DNA from: an uncultured Pelagibacteraceae bacterium
Lineage (GTDB): Bacteria > Pseudomonadota > Alphaproteobacteria > Pelagibacterales > Pelagibacteraceae
Length of the DNA stretch: 64,000 bases
Assembly (NCBI GenBank): GCA_902591755.1
Contig: CACJBX010000004.1
Span: 62,001-126,000 of the forward strand
Direction: 5' to 3'
The notes under the pieces were generated by a model that saw only the letters and a list, made by a program, of their open reading frames with translations, was not told the DNA's origin and made no database searches. This document shows, piece after piece, positions 30,401 through 44,129 of the stretch. A program made the position numbers and the translations under genes. Position 1 is the stretch's first letter, and each line of letters begins with the position of its first letter.

Positions 30401-30874
30401 ATGAGTTTAAACAAAATTTTTAGAAATACTTTGCTAATTATTTCTGCAAGTATTCTATTATCTGCATGTGCCGTAAAAACAACAGGTAAAATGCAAGGTG
30501 ACGTATACACTGGAAAAGATACAGTTGAGTATTTAGCTTCTGGTGTACCAGACAGAGTTTTCTTCGCAACTAATGAAACAGTTTTGACTACTGCTTCAAG
30601 AGAAACATTAAGAAAACAAGCTTCATGGTTAAGAAAAAATTCAAAAATAAATGTAGTTCTTGAAGGTCACGCTGACGAAAGAGGCACAAGAGAATACAAC
30701 TTAGCTTTAGGTGAGAGAAGAGCTAATGCAGCTAAAGATTATTTAATGACTTATGGAATATCTGGAAATAGAATTTCAGTAATAAGTTATGGAAAAGAAA
30801 GACCGGTAGACTCTGGTTCAAATCCTTTAGCTTGGTCAAAAAACAGAAGATCAGTAACAGTAAAAGCTGACTAA
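30401..30874 (+). CDS. pal: Peptidoglycan-associated lipoprotein Pal
   Basis: Lipobox LLSACAV; OmpA-like VVLEGHADERGTREYNLALGERRANAAKDYL. Confidence 0.96.
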   Translation: MSLNKIFRNTLLIISASILLSACAVKTTGKMQGDVYTGKDTVEYLASGVPDRVFFATNETVLTTASRETLRKQASWLRKNSKINVVLEGHADERGTREYNLALGERRANAAKDYLMTYGISGNRISVISYGKERPVDSGSNPLAWSKNRRSVTVKAD

Positions 30875-30888
30875 TAATTTACAAATTC

Positions 30889-30925
30889 AGACCCCAATAA
30901 CATAAGTTGTTGGGGTCTTTTTTTT
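30889..30925 (+). terminator. Rho-independent terminator after pal
   Basis: agaccccaataac-ATAA-gttgttggggtct followed by a T tract of about 8; long near-perfect stem including one T-G pair. Confidence 0.9.
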
Positions 30926-30952
30926 GCCATCATTATAGATAGAAATCAATTA

Positions 30953-31912
30953 ATGAAATTTTTAGAATGTATAAATAAAAGTATATTAGTTTTAATAATA
31001 TTTCTTTTTTCAAATATTTCTTTTGTTAATGCAGAAGAAACTGAGACTTTAGAAGTAATAAAAACATTACAAAAAGATTTAAAAACTTTAGAAAAAGCTG
31101 TTTACTCACAGTCCTCAGATATAATTACAGCTAGCAAAACAAAATTAAGTTCAAATGATGAAGATGTACTTACAAGACATTTATTAAAATTGTCTGAGAT
31201 AGAAAAACAATTTCAAGATTTGACAAATAAATTCGAGGAAATAAATTTTAAAATCGATAAACTATCAAGCAGATTATCAAAAGTTCAAGCAGACAATCAG
31301 TTGAGGTTCCAAAATTTAGAGGGCGAGGACATTGATAAAAAAGTTACATCTAAGAAAAAAGTTTTACCTGGCTCTTCTCAACCGCAAGATCTTGGCGCAG
31401 TATCTTACAAGTCATCAGAAACAAATGAACTAACACAACAAACCCAATCAATAGATACAACTGGAACAGTCATAACCGAAAAATTTGTGTCAGAGGAAAA
31501 AATCTTACCTAACGATAAACCTGATAAACAATACGAGTTTGCTACTAGTTTTTTAAAACAAGGAGACTATACGACAGCAGAAAGAGCGCTTAGAGAATTT
31601 GTGATGACAAATCCTGAACATAAAATGGCAGGTAGCGCACAATATTGGTACGCAGAAACATTTAGAATTAGACAACTTTATACAGATGCTGCTTCTGCTT
31701 ACTTAGAAGGTTATCAAAAATATCCTAAAAGTGAAAAAGCAGCTATAAATTTACTTAAGCTTGGAGTATCATTAGTGCAAATTGGAGAAAAAGATCAAGG
31801 GTGTTTAATGATTACAGGAGTTAAAAAAGAATATCCTGATGCAAAACAATCAGTTCTTCAAAAAGCAAAATATGAAGAAAAAAAGTTCGAGTGTAAAAAG
31901 AAAAAAACTTAA
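30953..31912 (+). CDS. cpoB: Tol-Pal-associated TPR protein CpoB/YbgF
   Basis: Signal peptide, coiled coil, YbgF repeats YEFATSFLKQGDYTTAERALREFVMTNPEHKMAGSAQYWYAETFR. Confidence 0.9.
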   Translation: MKFLECINKSILVLIIFLFSNISFVNAEETETLEVIKTLQKDLKTLEKAVYSQSSDIITASKTKLSSNDEDVLTRHLLKLSEIEKQFQDLTNKFEEINFKIDKLSSRLSKVQADNQLRFQNLEGEDIDKKVTSKKKVLPGSSQPQDLGAVSYKSSETNELTQQTQSIDTTGTVITEKFVSEEKILPNDKPDKQYEFATSFLKQGDYTTAERALREFVMTNPEHKMAGSAQYWYAETFRIRQLYTDAASAYLEGYQKYPKSEKAAINLLKLGVSLVQIGEKDQGCLMITGVKKEYPDAKQSVLQKAKYEEKKFECKKKKT

Positions 31913-32933
31913 AAATTCAATTTTTAGTCTTCAAATAAGAAATAAAAAAATAAAAAAAATCTATCAAAGGTTTGAATTTTTAATTAAACAGAAAGAATTC
32001 AAAAGGTATTTGGTTGCAGTATCTGGGGGCGCAGATAGTCTTGCTTTAGCATATCTTTCAAAATGCTATCAAATTAAAAATAAAGATAAAAAATTTCACT
32101 ATGTTCATGTGGATCACAATCTAAGAGATACATCTTCGAAGGAGGCCCAGACTTTAAAAAAAATCTTAAGAAAATTTAAAATTGAGTGCAAAATAATTAC
32201 ATGGAAAAAAAAGACAAATATTAAAAAAACTCAATCAGACTCTAGAGATTATAGATTTAAGGTATTCGAAAGATTTTGTAAAACAAAAAAAATCAATACA
32301 TTATTATTAGGCCATCATTTTGATGATTTTCAAGAAAATTTCTTCATCAGATTATTAAGAGGCTCTGGTCTTAAGGGACTAGTATCTTTTTATAATTATA
32401 GAAATTTGCGAAGCAATAACATTAATATTGTTAGACCATTACTTGATTTTTCAAAAGAAGATTTATTGTATGTGACTAAAAAAACCTTCAATTTCCATAT
32501 AGATGATCCATCAAATAGAAGCTTAGAATATTTGAGATCGCGGGTAAGATTTATGATTAATAATTTAAAAAAAAATGGTCTTGATGAAAAAAAGTTTAAA
32601 ATGACTTTTGAAAATTTAATATCCTCGAATAAATCAATTGAATTTTTCGTACAAAAAAACATCAGTGAAAATTCTTATATCAGCCCGTCCAAAAATAATA
32701 ATAGAGCTCTCTTAACTTCAAAGTTTTTTGGTAGCACTGATGAAATAATTTTAAGATCTTTTACAAAAATCTTACAAGATATTAGTAGTAGATATTTTCC
32801 CGCTAGAGGCAAGGGTGTCTCAAGGATTATTAATCAAATTAAACAAAAATCCTTGACCAAAACAACTTTAGGAGGATGTGTTATTGAAAAAATAGAGAAT
32901 TCAGTAGTTATTTCTAAGGAAAACACAAAATAA
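31872..32933 (+). CDS. tilS: tRNA(Ile)-lysidine synthetase; ATG at 31872 proposed (track start 31839)
   Basis: YLVAVSGGADSLALAYLSKCY PP-loop motif; HVDHNLR; LLLGHHFDDFQENFFIRLLRGSGLKGL. Confidence 0.92.
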   Translation: MKKKSSSVKRKKLKNSIFSLQIRNKKIKKIYQRFEFLIKQKEFKRYLVAVSGGADSLALAYLSKCYQIKNKDKKFHYVHVDHNLRDTSSKEAQTLKKILRKFKIECKIITWKKKTNIKKTQSDSRDYRFKVFERFCKTKKINTLLLGHHFDDFQENFFIRLLRGSGLKGLVSFYNYRNLRSNNINIVRPLLDFSKEDLLYVTKKTFNFHIDDPSNRSLEYLRSRVRFMINNLKKNGLDEKKFKMTFENLISSNKSIEFFVQKNISENSYISPSKNNNRALLTSKFFGSTDEIILRSFTKILQDISSRYFPARGKGVSRIINQIKQKSLTKTTLGGCVIEKIENSVVISKENTK

Positions 32934-32995
32934 ACTCATTTGTGTAACAATTTAGCACTTGTTAAATTTAGAATAATTCTTAACTTATTAAACGT

Positions 32996-34903
32996 ATGAA
33001 TTTAAAGAATCTAGCTATGTGGGTAATTATTGTTGTTTTGACTATAGGTCTTTACAACATGTTCAAGAATCCGCAAAATCTTCAAAACAAAAATAATAAA
33101 TCAATTATTTTCTCTGAATTTTTAACGGAGGTTGATAATGGAAGGGTTGTAGAAGTTCAGATACAAGGTAACAACATTAAAGGTGTTATGGCCGATGGAT
33201 CAGTTTTTTCAACATACTCACCGAACGATCCAAACTTAATAGAAAAATTAACTGATAAAGGTGTAAGTATATCTGCAGCTCCACTTGATGAGAAGATGCC
33301 ATCTTTGTTTGGAGTTCTTTTATCGTGGTTCCCAATGTTACTTTTAATTGCTGTTTGGATATTTTTCATGAGACAAATGCAAGGTGGTAAAGGTGGTGCC
33401 ATGGGATTTGGAAGATCAAAAGCAAAGATGATGAATGAGATTAAAGGGAAAGTTACTTTTAACGATGTTGCTGGAGTTGAGGAAGCAAAAGAGGAAGTTC
33501 AAGAAGTGGTGGAGTTTTTGAGAGATCCAAAAAAATTTAGCAGATTGGGTGGTAAGATACCAAGAGGTTGTTTGTTAGTAGGTCCTCCAGGTACAGGAAA
33601 AACTTTACTTGCTAGAGCTATTGCCGGTGAAGCAGGTGTTCCTTTCTTCACGATTTCTGGATCAGACTTTGTTGAAATGTTTGTTGGAGTTGGTGCTTCA
33701 AGAGTTAGAGATATGTTTGAACAAGGTAAAAAACATTCTCCATGTATAATTTTCATTGACGAGATAGATGCTGTTGGAAGAAGTAGAGGCGCAGGTTTAG
33801 GTGGAGGCAATGATGAAAGAGAACAAACATTAAACCAATTACTGGTTGAGATGGATGGATTTGATACAAATGAGGGTGTAATAATTATTGCTGCAACTAA
33901 CAGACCTGACGTTTTAGATCCAGCGCTTTTAAGACCAGGAAGATTTGATAGACAAGTTGTAGTTTCAAATCCAGATATTATAGGTCGAGAAAAGATTTTA
34001 AAAGTTCATGCTAAAAAAATTTCTATGTCTCCAGATGTAAATTTAAGAACTGTCGCAAGAGGAACACCTGGATTTTCAGGAGCAGATCTTGCTAATTTAG
34101 TTAACGAGGCTGCATTGTTAGCTGCGAGAAAAAATAAAAGAATTGTAACATCTCAAGAATTTGAAGATGCAAAAGACAAGGTGATGATGGGTGCCGAAAG
34201 AAGATCTATGGTCATGACAGAAGATGAGAAGAAATTAACTGCTTACCACGAAGGTGGACATGCAATAGTTTCTTTTAACTTGCCAAATTACGATCCAATA
34301 CATAAAGCAACAATCATTCCTAGAGGAAGAGCGTTAGGAATGGTCATGAATCTTCCAGAAAGAGATAAACATGGTCACTCTATTAAATATTTGAAAGCAA
34401 GATTGGCTGTGTGCTTTGGAGGAAGAGTTGCCGAAGAACTCATATTTGGCAAAGATAATATATCAACAGGTGCAGGTGGGGGAAATGGTTCAGACATTAA
34501 CCAAGCAACCTCATTAGCAAGAGCTATGGTTACAAAGTATGGAATGAGTGAGGAACTTGGTCCTGTTGAATACGGTGAAAATCAAGAGGAAGTTTTCCTT
34601 GGAAGATCTGTAACACAAACACAAAGTGTTTCAGAGGCTGTTGCTCAAAAAATTGACAGAGAAATAAGAAAACTTGTTGACGAAGGTTACAATCAAGCAA
34701 AAACTATTTTAACAAACAAAATTGATGATTTGCATAAAATAGCAAAAGCTCTTTTAACTTATGAAACTTTGACTGGTGAGGATATAGCAAAAATAATTAA
34801 CAAAAACGAATATCCACCTAATAAGGAAGATTTAAAAGTTGATGATGAAAGTTCTGACTCCGCTTTAGGATCAATTGGTTTAAAACCAAAAATTGTTCAT
34901 TAA
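32996..34903 (+). CDS. ftsH: ATP-dependent zinc metalloprotease FtsH
   Basis: [44 protein letters not shown]. Confidence 0.98.
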   Translation: MNLKNLAMWVIIVVLTIGLYNMFKNPQNLQNKNNKSIIFSEFLTEVDNGRVVEVQIQGNNIKGVMADGSVFSTYSPNDPNLIEKLTDKGVSISAAPLDEKMPSLFGVLLSWFPMLLLIAVWIFFMRQMQGGKGGAMGFGRSKAKMMNEIKGKVTFNDVAGVEEAKEEVQEVVEFLRDPKKFSRLGGKIPRGCLLVGPPGTGKTLLARAIAGEAGVPFFTISGSDFVEMFVGVGASRVRDMFEQGKKHSPCIIFIDEIDAVGRSRGAGLGGGNDEREQTLNQLLVEMDGFDTNEGVIIIAATNRPDVLDPALLRPGRFDRQVVVSNPDIIGREKILKVHAKKISMSPDVNLRTVARGTPGFSGADLANLVNEAALLAARKNKRIVTSQEFEDAKDKVMMGAERRSMVMTEDEKKLTAYHEGGHAIVSFNLPNYDPIHKATIIPRGRALGMVMNLPERDKHGHSIKYLKARLAVCFGGRVAEELIFGKDNISTGAGGGNGSDINQATSLARAMVTKYGMSEELGPVEYGENQEEVFLGRSVTQTQSVSEAVAQKIDREIRKLVDEGYNQAKTILTNKIDDLHKIAKALLTYETLTGEDIAKIINKNEYPPNKEDLKVDDESSDSALGSIGLKPKIVH

Positions 34904-34909
34904 TATTTA

Positions 34910-35959
34910 ATGTTAAAATATTACACTAGAGCGTGTAATTTCTATTATGGCGACCATTCAACTTTGATGGTCAATAAAAAACTTGCTCTCCCACTTAATG
35001 GAAATGATAAAATTTCTTTTGATACAATAGAACTTATAACAAGAAAAAAGAAAAAAAGAATCCACATTTCAAAATTAAATTTTTTAAGTAAAAATTTAAA
35101 AAAAAAAGTAAAATTTGATATAAAAAATATAACTAAAAAAAAAAACTTTTCTAAACTAAAGTTTAAGTCTGTACCTCTAATAATGGGAGTTGTTAATTTA
35201 ACCCCTGATAGTTTTTCAGATGGTGGAAAATATAATAATCATAAAGATGCTTTAAAAAGAATAAAACATTTTATTGAAAAAGGATCGTCAATTATTGATA
35301 TAGGTGGAGAGTCCACAAGACCAGGATCAAATGATGTAAATGAAAAAATTGAGTGGAAAAGGATTAAGGAAGTATTAAAAAAAACAAAAAAATTTAAAAA
35401 TGTAATATCTGTTGATACTCGAAAAAGTGCCATAATGGAAAAAAGTTTAAAATATGGTGCCCATATCATTAATGATGTTTCCGGACTCAATTACGATCCT
35501 AATACATTAAAAATCCTAAGAAATAAAAAAACCCCCTTTATAATTCATCACATGCAAGGTAATCCAAAAACAATGCAAATTAAACCTTCGTATGAAAACG
35601 TCTTGCTAGATATTTATGATTTCTTTCAAAAAAAAATTTTAGAACTAGAGGACAATGGTATAAATCATAAGAATATTATTTTGGATCCAGGAATTGGTTT
35701 TGGAAAAAGATTGAAACATAATATTACCTTATTAAGAAACATTTCTATTTTCCATTCACTTGGATTTCCTATAATGTTGGGCACTTCTAGAAAAAGATTT
35801 ATTAAAGACATTTCTGGGATAAACGATAGTAAGGAAAGACTAGGGGGAACTATATCATCTAGTTTGTGTGCTATGATGCAGGGTATTCAGATTTTAAGAG
35901 TTCACGATGTGAATGAAGTTAATCAAAGTATCAAAGTTTTTAAATCACTAAAATTTTAA
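34910..35959 (+). CDS. folP: Dihydropteroate synthase
   Basis: IMGVVNLTPDSFSDGGKY, IIDIGGESTRPGS, DPGIGFGKRLKHN. Confidence 0.95.
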   Translation: MLKYYTRACNFYYGDHSTLMVNKKLALPLNGNDKISFDTIELITRKKKKRIHISKLNFLSKNLKKKVKFDIKNITKKKNFSKLKFKSVPLIMGVVNLTPDSFSDGGKYNNHKDALKRIKHFIEKGSSIIDIGGESTRPGSNDVNEKIEWKRIKEVLKKTKKFKNVISVDTRKSAIMEKSLKYGAHIINDVSGLNYDPNTLKILRNKKTPFIIHHMQGNPKTMQIKPSYENVLLDIYDFFQKKILELEDNGINHKNIILDPGIGFGKRLKHNITLLRNISIFHSLGFPIMLGTSRKRFIKDISGINDSKERLGGTISSSLCAMMQGIQILRVHDVNEVNQSIKVFKSLKF

Positions 35960-37291
35960 ATGACTAAAAAATATTTTGGAACTGATGGAATTAGAGGGAA
36001 GGTTAACCAGACTAAAATTAATGGTGAAATGTTTTTTAAATTTGGCCTAGCAGCAGGTACATATTTTAATAATCAGAAAAAATCAAAACAAACAGCTATT
36101 ATTGCAAAAGATACAAGACTCTCAGGATATACACTTGAGCCCGCATTGGTGTCTGGATTGGCCTCAGCAGGAATGCATGTCTACACGCTTGGGCCTTTAC
36201 CAACAAATGGATTAGCGATGTTAACAAAAAAGATGAAAGCCAACATGGGAATTATGATTACAGCGTCTCATAATCCATATTATGATAATGGACTAAAATT
36301 ATTTGGACCAGATGGCCTAAAACTCTCTGACAAAATTGAAAAGAAAATAGAAAAACTAATTGACTCTAAAATAGCAAAAAATCTTTCTGAGCCAAAAATT
36401 TTAGGAAGGGTAAAGAGATTAGAGGATGCAAATGATAAATATATAAAAATATTAAAAGACAATTTTCCAAAAGGTTTTAAGTTAAAAGGAATGAAAATTG
36501 CAATAGATTGTGCTAACGGGGCAAGTTATAAATCTGGACCAAAATTATTACGGAGTTTGGGTGCAAAAGTAATTGAGTATGGGACTTCTCCAAATGGTTT
36601 AAATATTAATGATAATTGTGGCTCAACCTTTCCGCAAAAGATCAAATCTTTAGTTCGAAAAAACAAAGCTCATATCGGGATATCTTTAGATGGCGACGCA
36701 GACAGAATAATTGTATCTGACGAGAAGGGGAACATTGTTGATGGTGATAAAATTATTGCGATGCTAGCAACCAGATGGAAAAGAAAGAAAATTCTTAAAG
36801 GTGGTGTAATTGGCACCCTAATGTCAAATTATGGATTACAAAATTTTTTTAGAGATCAAAAAATTAAATTTATCAGAGCTAATGTAGGAGACAGATATGT
36901 TAAGGAAAAAATGCAAAAAGAAAACTTTAATTTAGGTGGAGAGCAATCTGGGCATATTATACTTGGCAAATTTGCAACAACAGGTGATGGACTATTAGTT
37001 GCACTAGAAATTCTATTTTCAATGAGAAAAGGTAAAAAGGCGAGTGAGCTTTTTGATTTATTTGAATTAACACCTCAAATATTAGAAAATGTAAAGGTTA
37101 AAAATAAATCAATTATTAATTCTACTAAGTGTAAAGTTGCTATTAAAAAATCTGAAGGAATAATTAAAAATTATGGTAGAATGCTTGTAAGAAAATCTGG
37201 CACAGAGCCTAAAATCAGAATTATGGGTGAGTCGAACAATATTCATTTATTAAAAAAATGTATAAATATTGTAAAAAGGTCAATTAAATAA
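35960..37291 (+). CDS. glmM: Phosphoglucosamine mutase
   Basis: KKYFGTDGIRGKVNQ, MITASHNPYYDNGLKLF, ISLDGDADRIIVSDEKG. Confidence 0.97.
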   Translation: MTKKYFGTDGIRGKVNQTKINGEMFFKFGLAAGTYFNNQKKSKQTAIIAKDTRLSGYTLEPALVSGLASAGMHVYTLGPLPTNGLAMLTKKMKANMGIMITASHNPYYDNGLKLFGPDGLKLSDKIEKKIEKLIDSKIAKNLSEPKILGRVKRLEDANDKYIKILKDNFPKGFKLKGMKIAIDCANGASYKSGPKLLRSLGAKVIEYGTSPNGLNINDNCGSTFPQKIKSLVRKNKAHIGISLDGDADRIIVSDEKGNIVDGDKIIAMLATRWKRKKILKGGVIGTLMSNYGLQNFFRDQKIKFIRANVGDRYVKEKMQKENFNLGGEQSGHIILGKFATTGDGLLVALEILFSMRKGKKASELFDLFELTPQILENVKVKNKSIINSTKCKVAIKKSEGIIKNYGRMLVRKSGTEPKIRIMGESNNIHLLKKCINIVKRSIK

Positions 37292-37292
37292 A

Positions 37293-40278
<2,986 letters not shown>

Positions 40279-40326
40279 TTTATTACTATGTATTTAATAA
40301 ATAATTAATTTTTTGCAATATTGTAA

Positions 40327-41304
40327 TTACTTCGAATTTCTAAGCTTTTTTAACAGGGTATTTAAATCTTGAGGTAAATTTGATGTAAATTCGACTTCCT
40401 TATTTTTTGAGGGATGATTGAACCCAAGAGTTTTTGCATGTAAGAATTGTCTATCTAGTTTAAGAATTAGATTATTTAAATCATCATTAATATTTCTGAA
40501 TTTCTTAAACTTTTTTTTATATTTTTTGTCCCCTAAAATATTGTTACCTTTGTAACTCATGTGAACTCTAATTTGATGGGTTCTACCAGTTTCCAATCTA
40601 CACTCAATTAAACTAAAAGTTGGTGTTTTTTCATTTTCAAAAATTTCCAAGGTTTTATAATTAGTAATTGCATTTTTTCCTTTAGTGAGACCAACCTGCA
40701 TTAATTGTCTATTTTTTGAGCTTCTTGTAATCAATGTTTCAATTCTACCAGTTTGAGGCCTTAGCTTTCCCCATACAAGAGCTTGGTAAACTCTTTTAAT
40801 TGTATGGTCGTTAAATTGAATAGATAATTTTTCGTGTGTTCTATTATTTTTCGCAACCACAACTAGACCAGATGTATCTTTATCAATTCTATGAACGATT
40901 CCTGGTCTAAGTTCATCACCAATAGTTGAAAGATTTTTACTATCATAAAATATTAAGGCATTTACCAATGTTTTGTTGTAGTCCCCAGCTCCAGGATGCA
41001 TAGATATCCCAGCAGGTTTGTTTATTACCATTAAATCTTTATCCTCATAAATGACATTAAGTTTGAAATCAAATGGTTCTAAAGAAGCTTTCTGTGGCTC
41101 AGGTATTTCAAGTTTTATATTGTCATTTTCACTAACTTTTTTTGATGGGTCGGTGCAAATTTTTTCATTTATCAACAATCTATGATTTAAAATTAAATTT
41201 TTAACTCTAGTTCTACTGAGTTCCTTTTTGTTATTTGATAAAAATAGATCAACTCTCTGATCGTTTTCATTAACCTTAACAATAAACTTAATGATATTTT
41301 TCAT
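40327..41304 (-). CDS. rluD: 23S rRNA pseudouridine synthase, RluD-like
   Basis: S4-like N-terminus; GIVHRIDKDTSGLVVVAKN; ETGRTHQIRVHMSYKGNNILGD. Confidence 0.92.
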   Translation of the reverse strand: MKNIIKFIVKVNENDQRVDLFLSNNKKELSRTRVKNLILNHRLLINEKICTDPSKKVSENDNIKLEIPEPQKASLEPFDFKLNVIYEDKDLMVINKPAGISMHPGAGDYNKTLVNALIFYDSKNLSTIGDELRPGIVHRIDKDTSGLVVVAKNNRTHEKLSIQFNDHTIKRVYQALVWGKLRPQTGRIETLITRSSKNRQLMQVGLTKGKNAITNYKTLEIFENEKTPTFSLIECRLETGRTHQIRVHMSYKGNNILGDKKYKKKFKKFRNINDDLNNLILKLDRQFLHAKTLGFNHPSKNKEVEFTSNLPQDLNTLLKKLRNSK

Positions 41305-41327
41305 AAATTATAATATTAATACTATAT

Positions 41328-41404
41328 GCGCTTGTAGCTCAACTGGATAGAGCGCCTGACTTCGGATCAGGAGGTTCTGGGTTCGACTCCTAGCAGGCGC
41401 ACCA
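41328..41404 (+). tRNA. tRNA-Arg (anticodon TCG), CCA encoded
   Basis: GCGCTTGTAGCTCAACTGGATAGAGCGCCTGACTTCGGATCAGGAGGTTCTGGGTTCGACTCCTAGCAGGCGCACCA. Confidence 0.95.
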
Positions 41405-41406
41405 AA

Positions 41407-42198
41407 TTATTCCCCTATATTAATTAATGTTCCCTTTTTACGGGCTTTACTGAAAGAGTAGTAAAATAAGCAAATGGAGATAAATAAATATAATCCATTT
41501 AAATAAAATGCTTTAAAAATATTTTCTACATTTACAAATCCATTGACTAAAATATTTCTAGCCTCCTCAAATATGTATACGAGTGGTAGTGCATAAGCAA
41601 TTTTTTGAAATATTTCAGGTAATATATCTACAGGATAATAAATACATCCAAAAGGAGCCAACAGAAACATAGTTGACCAGGCAATATTTTCAAATGAAGG
41701 GCCAAACCTAAGTAGACCAGAAGAAACTAGTATACCTAGCGTTATTCCAAAAATATAGAGACTAAGAAATAAAAAAAATAAACTTAAACCTAAATCTAAT
41801 ATAGAAATTCCAAATAGAGGAGAAGTTAAAAGAATTGCAGGAACTAAACCGATTAAAGCTCTTACTAAAGCTGTGAATATTAATGAGATTAAAATTTCAC
41901 TTTTTTTTATAGGTGAGATAAATAAATTTGTAAAATTTCTACTCCAGATTTCCTCTAAAAAAAGCATATTAAACCCGATACTTGTTCTAAATAGAAAATC
42001 ATAAAGTATCGCGCATGTTAATATTATTCCAACAGCATTATTATAATACGAGCTGTATGTTGTAAAAAAATTTGAGATGAAACCCCATAAAGTAATTTGT
42101 ATTGTTGGCCAATATATTAGATCTAAGATTCTTGGAAAAGACCTAGTTATTAAAAAAAAGTGTCTTAAGAACAATCCATACATTCTACCTATATTCAT
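41407..42198 (-). CDS. ABC-2 type transporter permease
   Basis: Six-TM protein, FLLAPFGCIYYPVDILPEIFQKIAYALPLVYIFEEARNIL; paired with ATPase gene. Confidence 0.88.
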   Translation of the reverse strand: MNIGRMYGLFLRHFFLITRSFPRILDLIYWPTIQITLWGFISNFFTTYSSYYNNAVGIILTCAILYDFLFRTSIGFNMLFLEEIWSRNFTNLFISPIKKSEILISLIFTALVRALIGLVPAILLTSPLFGISILDLGLSLFFLFLSLYIFGITLGILVSSGLLRFGPSFENIAWSTMFLLAPFGCIYYPVDILPEIFQKIAYALPLVYIFEEARNILVNGFVNVENIFKAFYLNGLYLFISICLFYYSFSKARKKGTLINIGE

Positions 42199-42199
42199 A

Positions 42200-42922
42200 T
42201 TAATTCCTTACAAGTTTTAAAAAAACTTCCTCCAGATTTTGTCTTCCATGTTTTTTAACTAGATCATTTGGTTTACCTTGATCAATTATCAAACCGTTTT
42301 TCATCATCATTATTGACGAACACAATCTAGTTACTTCATCCATGTTATGAGATGCTAATAATATAGATACCTTTTTTTCTTTTTTATAATTTTCTAAAAA
42401 GGTTCTTACAAAATCTCCCGTTTCTGGATCAAGTGAAGCTGTAGGTTCATCGAGCAATAAGACAGATGGATTGTTGATAATCGCTTTAGCTAAGCTAATT
42501 CTATTTTTTTGCCCTGAAGATAATTCTCCAGTCACTCTATCAAGCAAATTTTGCAATCTCAGTTCTTCTACCAAATAATCTATTCTATTATTTAAGTTTT
42601 TGACAGAATACAGTTTTCCATAAACAATTAGATTCTGCTTAACTGTAAGTTTCTTTGGTAATTCAATATACGGAGAAATAAAATTTATCTTTTGAAGAAT
42701 CTCAATTCTATTTTTTTCTAGTTGAAAGCCGTTAATCAAAACTTGCCCACTTGTAGGTTTTAATAAACCTAAAATCATACCTATAGTAGTAGTTTTTCCA
42801 CAGCCATTAGGACCAAGCAACCCAATTATTTCATTTTCTTTTATTTCAAAATTAATATTCTTAACCGCTTCTTTATTTCCATAATTCTTTTTAAGATCAA
42901 TTACTTTTATTGAATTTTCCAT
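42200..42922 (-). CDS. ABC transporter ATP-binding protein
   Basis: GLLGPNGCGKTTTIGMILGLLKPTSG, LSSGQKNRISLAKAIINNPSVLLLDEPTASLDPE. Confidence 0.95.
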   Translation of the reverse strand: MENSIKVIDLKKNYGNKEAVKNINFEIKENEIIGLLGPNGCGKTTTIGMILGLLKPTSGQVLINGFQLEKNRIEILQKINFISPYIELPKKLTVKQNLIVYGKLYSVKNLNNRIDYLVEELRLQNLLDRVTGELSSGQKNRISLAKAIINNPSVLLLDEPTASLDPETGDFVRTFLENYKKEKKVSILLASHNMDEVTRLCSSIMMMKNGLIIDQGKPNDLVKKHGRQNLEEVFLKLVRN

Positions 42923-43866
42923 TACTTTACTGAAGCCCTTTTAAGTCTTTCATTGATTGCTTCCCCAAATCCATAATTAGGAATTTTTTCTACAGCAATA
43001 CTTTTATAATCTTTATTTTTAATATTTCTTAAAACTTTATACAAATTTTTTGCAGCTTCTTTTAAATCTTTTTTTTTACTTAAATAATAATAATCCTTTG
43101 AATTTTTTTTTCTTTTTTTAATTAAAATAAAAGCTTCATTTTCTTTTGGTTTTTTCTTGTTTAGCCTTATAGGTATTCCAGGTGAATAATGTAAACTTAA
43201 TTGTCCTGGGACAACAATTGTTTTATCATTTTTTTTATACAGGATTTTTTTTCTCAAAACTTTGTTAATTCTTTTTCTTTCAATTCCTCCTAGCCTTAAT
43301 ATTTTTGGCTTTCCTAACAAACTAACTATAGTGGACTCTAATCCTATTTTAGATCTACCACCGTTAAGAATAAATTTAATTCTTTCTCCAAATTCATCCT
43401 TTACATCTTCTTTTGTTACTGGACTTATTTTTGAGGATATGTTTGCACTTGGTGCTGCTAGAGGATATTTCAATATTTTTAAAAGTTTTATAGCCAGATG
43501 ATGTCTAGGAAACCTAACAGCTAGTGTTTTTTTATTATTAGTTACGATTTTTGAAATATTACTATTTTTTTTTAATTTTAAAACGAATGTAATAGGTCCT
43601 GGACAATATTTTTTATATAACTTTAAAAATTCTTCATTAATCATACAGTCGTTATTAAGCATTTTTAAGCTACAATAATGCACTATGAGTGGATTTCTTT
43701 TATTTCTTTTCTTAAGTTTGAATATTTTTAAGGTAGCCTTTTTTGAATAAGCATTAGCCGCTAAACCATAAACGGTTTCAGTCGGAAACCCAATACATTC
43801 ATTTTTATCTAAATAATATTTAGCTTTTTTAATATTTGAAAGATTATAATTCATGTAATAATACAA
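42922..43866 (-). CDS. Threonylcarbamoyl-AMP synthase (Sua5/YwlC/TsaC family); ATG at 43854 also possible start
   Basis: GFPTETVYGLAANAYSKKATLKIFKLKKRNKRNPLIVHY; PLAAPSANISSKISPVT; C-terminal Sua5-type domain. Confidence 0.93.
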   Translation of the reverse strand: MYYYMNYNLSNIKKAKYYLDKNECIGFPTETVYGLAANAYSKKATLKIFKLKKRNKRNPLIVHYCSLKMLNNDCMINEEFLKLYKKYCPGPITFVLKLKKNSNISKIVTNNKKTLAVRFPRHHLAIKLLKILKYPLAAPSANISSKISPVTKEDVKDEFGERIKFILNGGRSKIGLESTIVSLLGKPKILRLGGIERKRINKVLRKKILYKKNDKTIVVPGQLSLHYSPGIPIRLNKKKPKENEAFILIKKRKKNSKDYYYLSKKKDLKEAAKNLYKVLRNIKNKDYKSIAVEKIPNYGFGEAINERLKRASVK

Positions 43867-43874
43867 ACTAATAT

Positions 43875-44129
43875 ATGAAACAAAAAAATTTACCAGATGA
43901 TATTGAGTCTAAATCTTTAGATGAACTTAAAGAAATTCTTAATAATTTGGTTGAAAAAATTGAAAAAAATAAAGCTTCAAATCAACTCGAAGAGGATTAT
44001 CTTGAAATATTTAAATTAAATAAATTTATTGAAAAAAAGTTTCAAAATACCTCAAGAGAAATATCTGAGAAAAACAAATTAAAAATAAAACAAATTCTAA
44101 AAAAAAAAGATGGAAAAAAAACTAAATAA
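43875..44129 (+). CDS. xseB: Exodeoxyribonuclease VII small subunit
   Basis: 84 aa, SLDELKEILNNLVEKIEKNKASNQLEEDYLEIFK; upstream of ispA and dxs as in canonical clusters. Confidence 0.8.
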   Translation: MKQKNLPDDIESKSLDELKEILNNLVEKIEKNKASNQLEEDYLEIFKLNKFIEKKFQNTSREISEKNKLKIKQILKKKDGKKTK

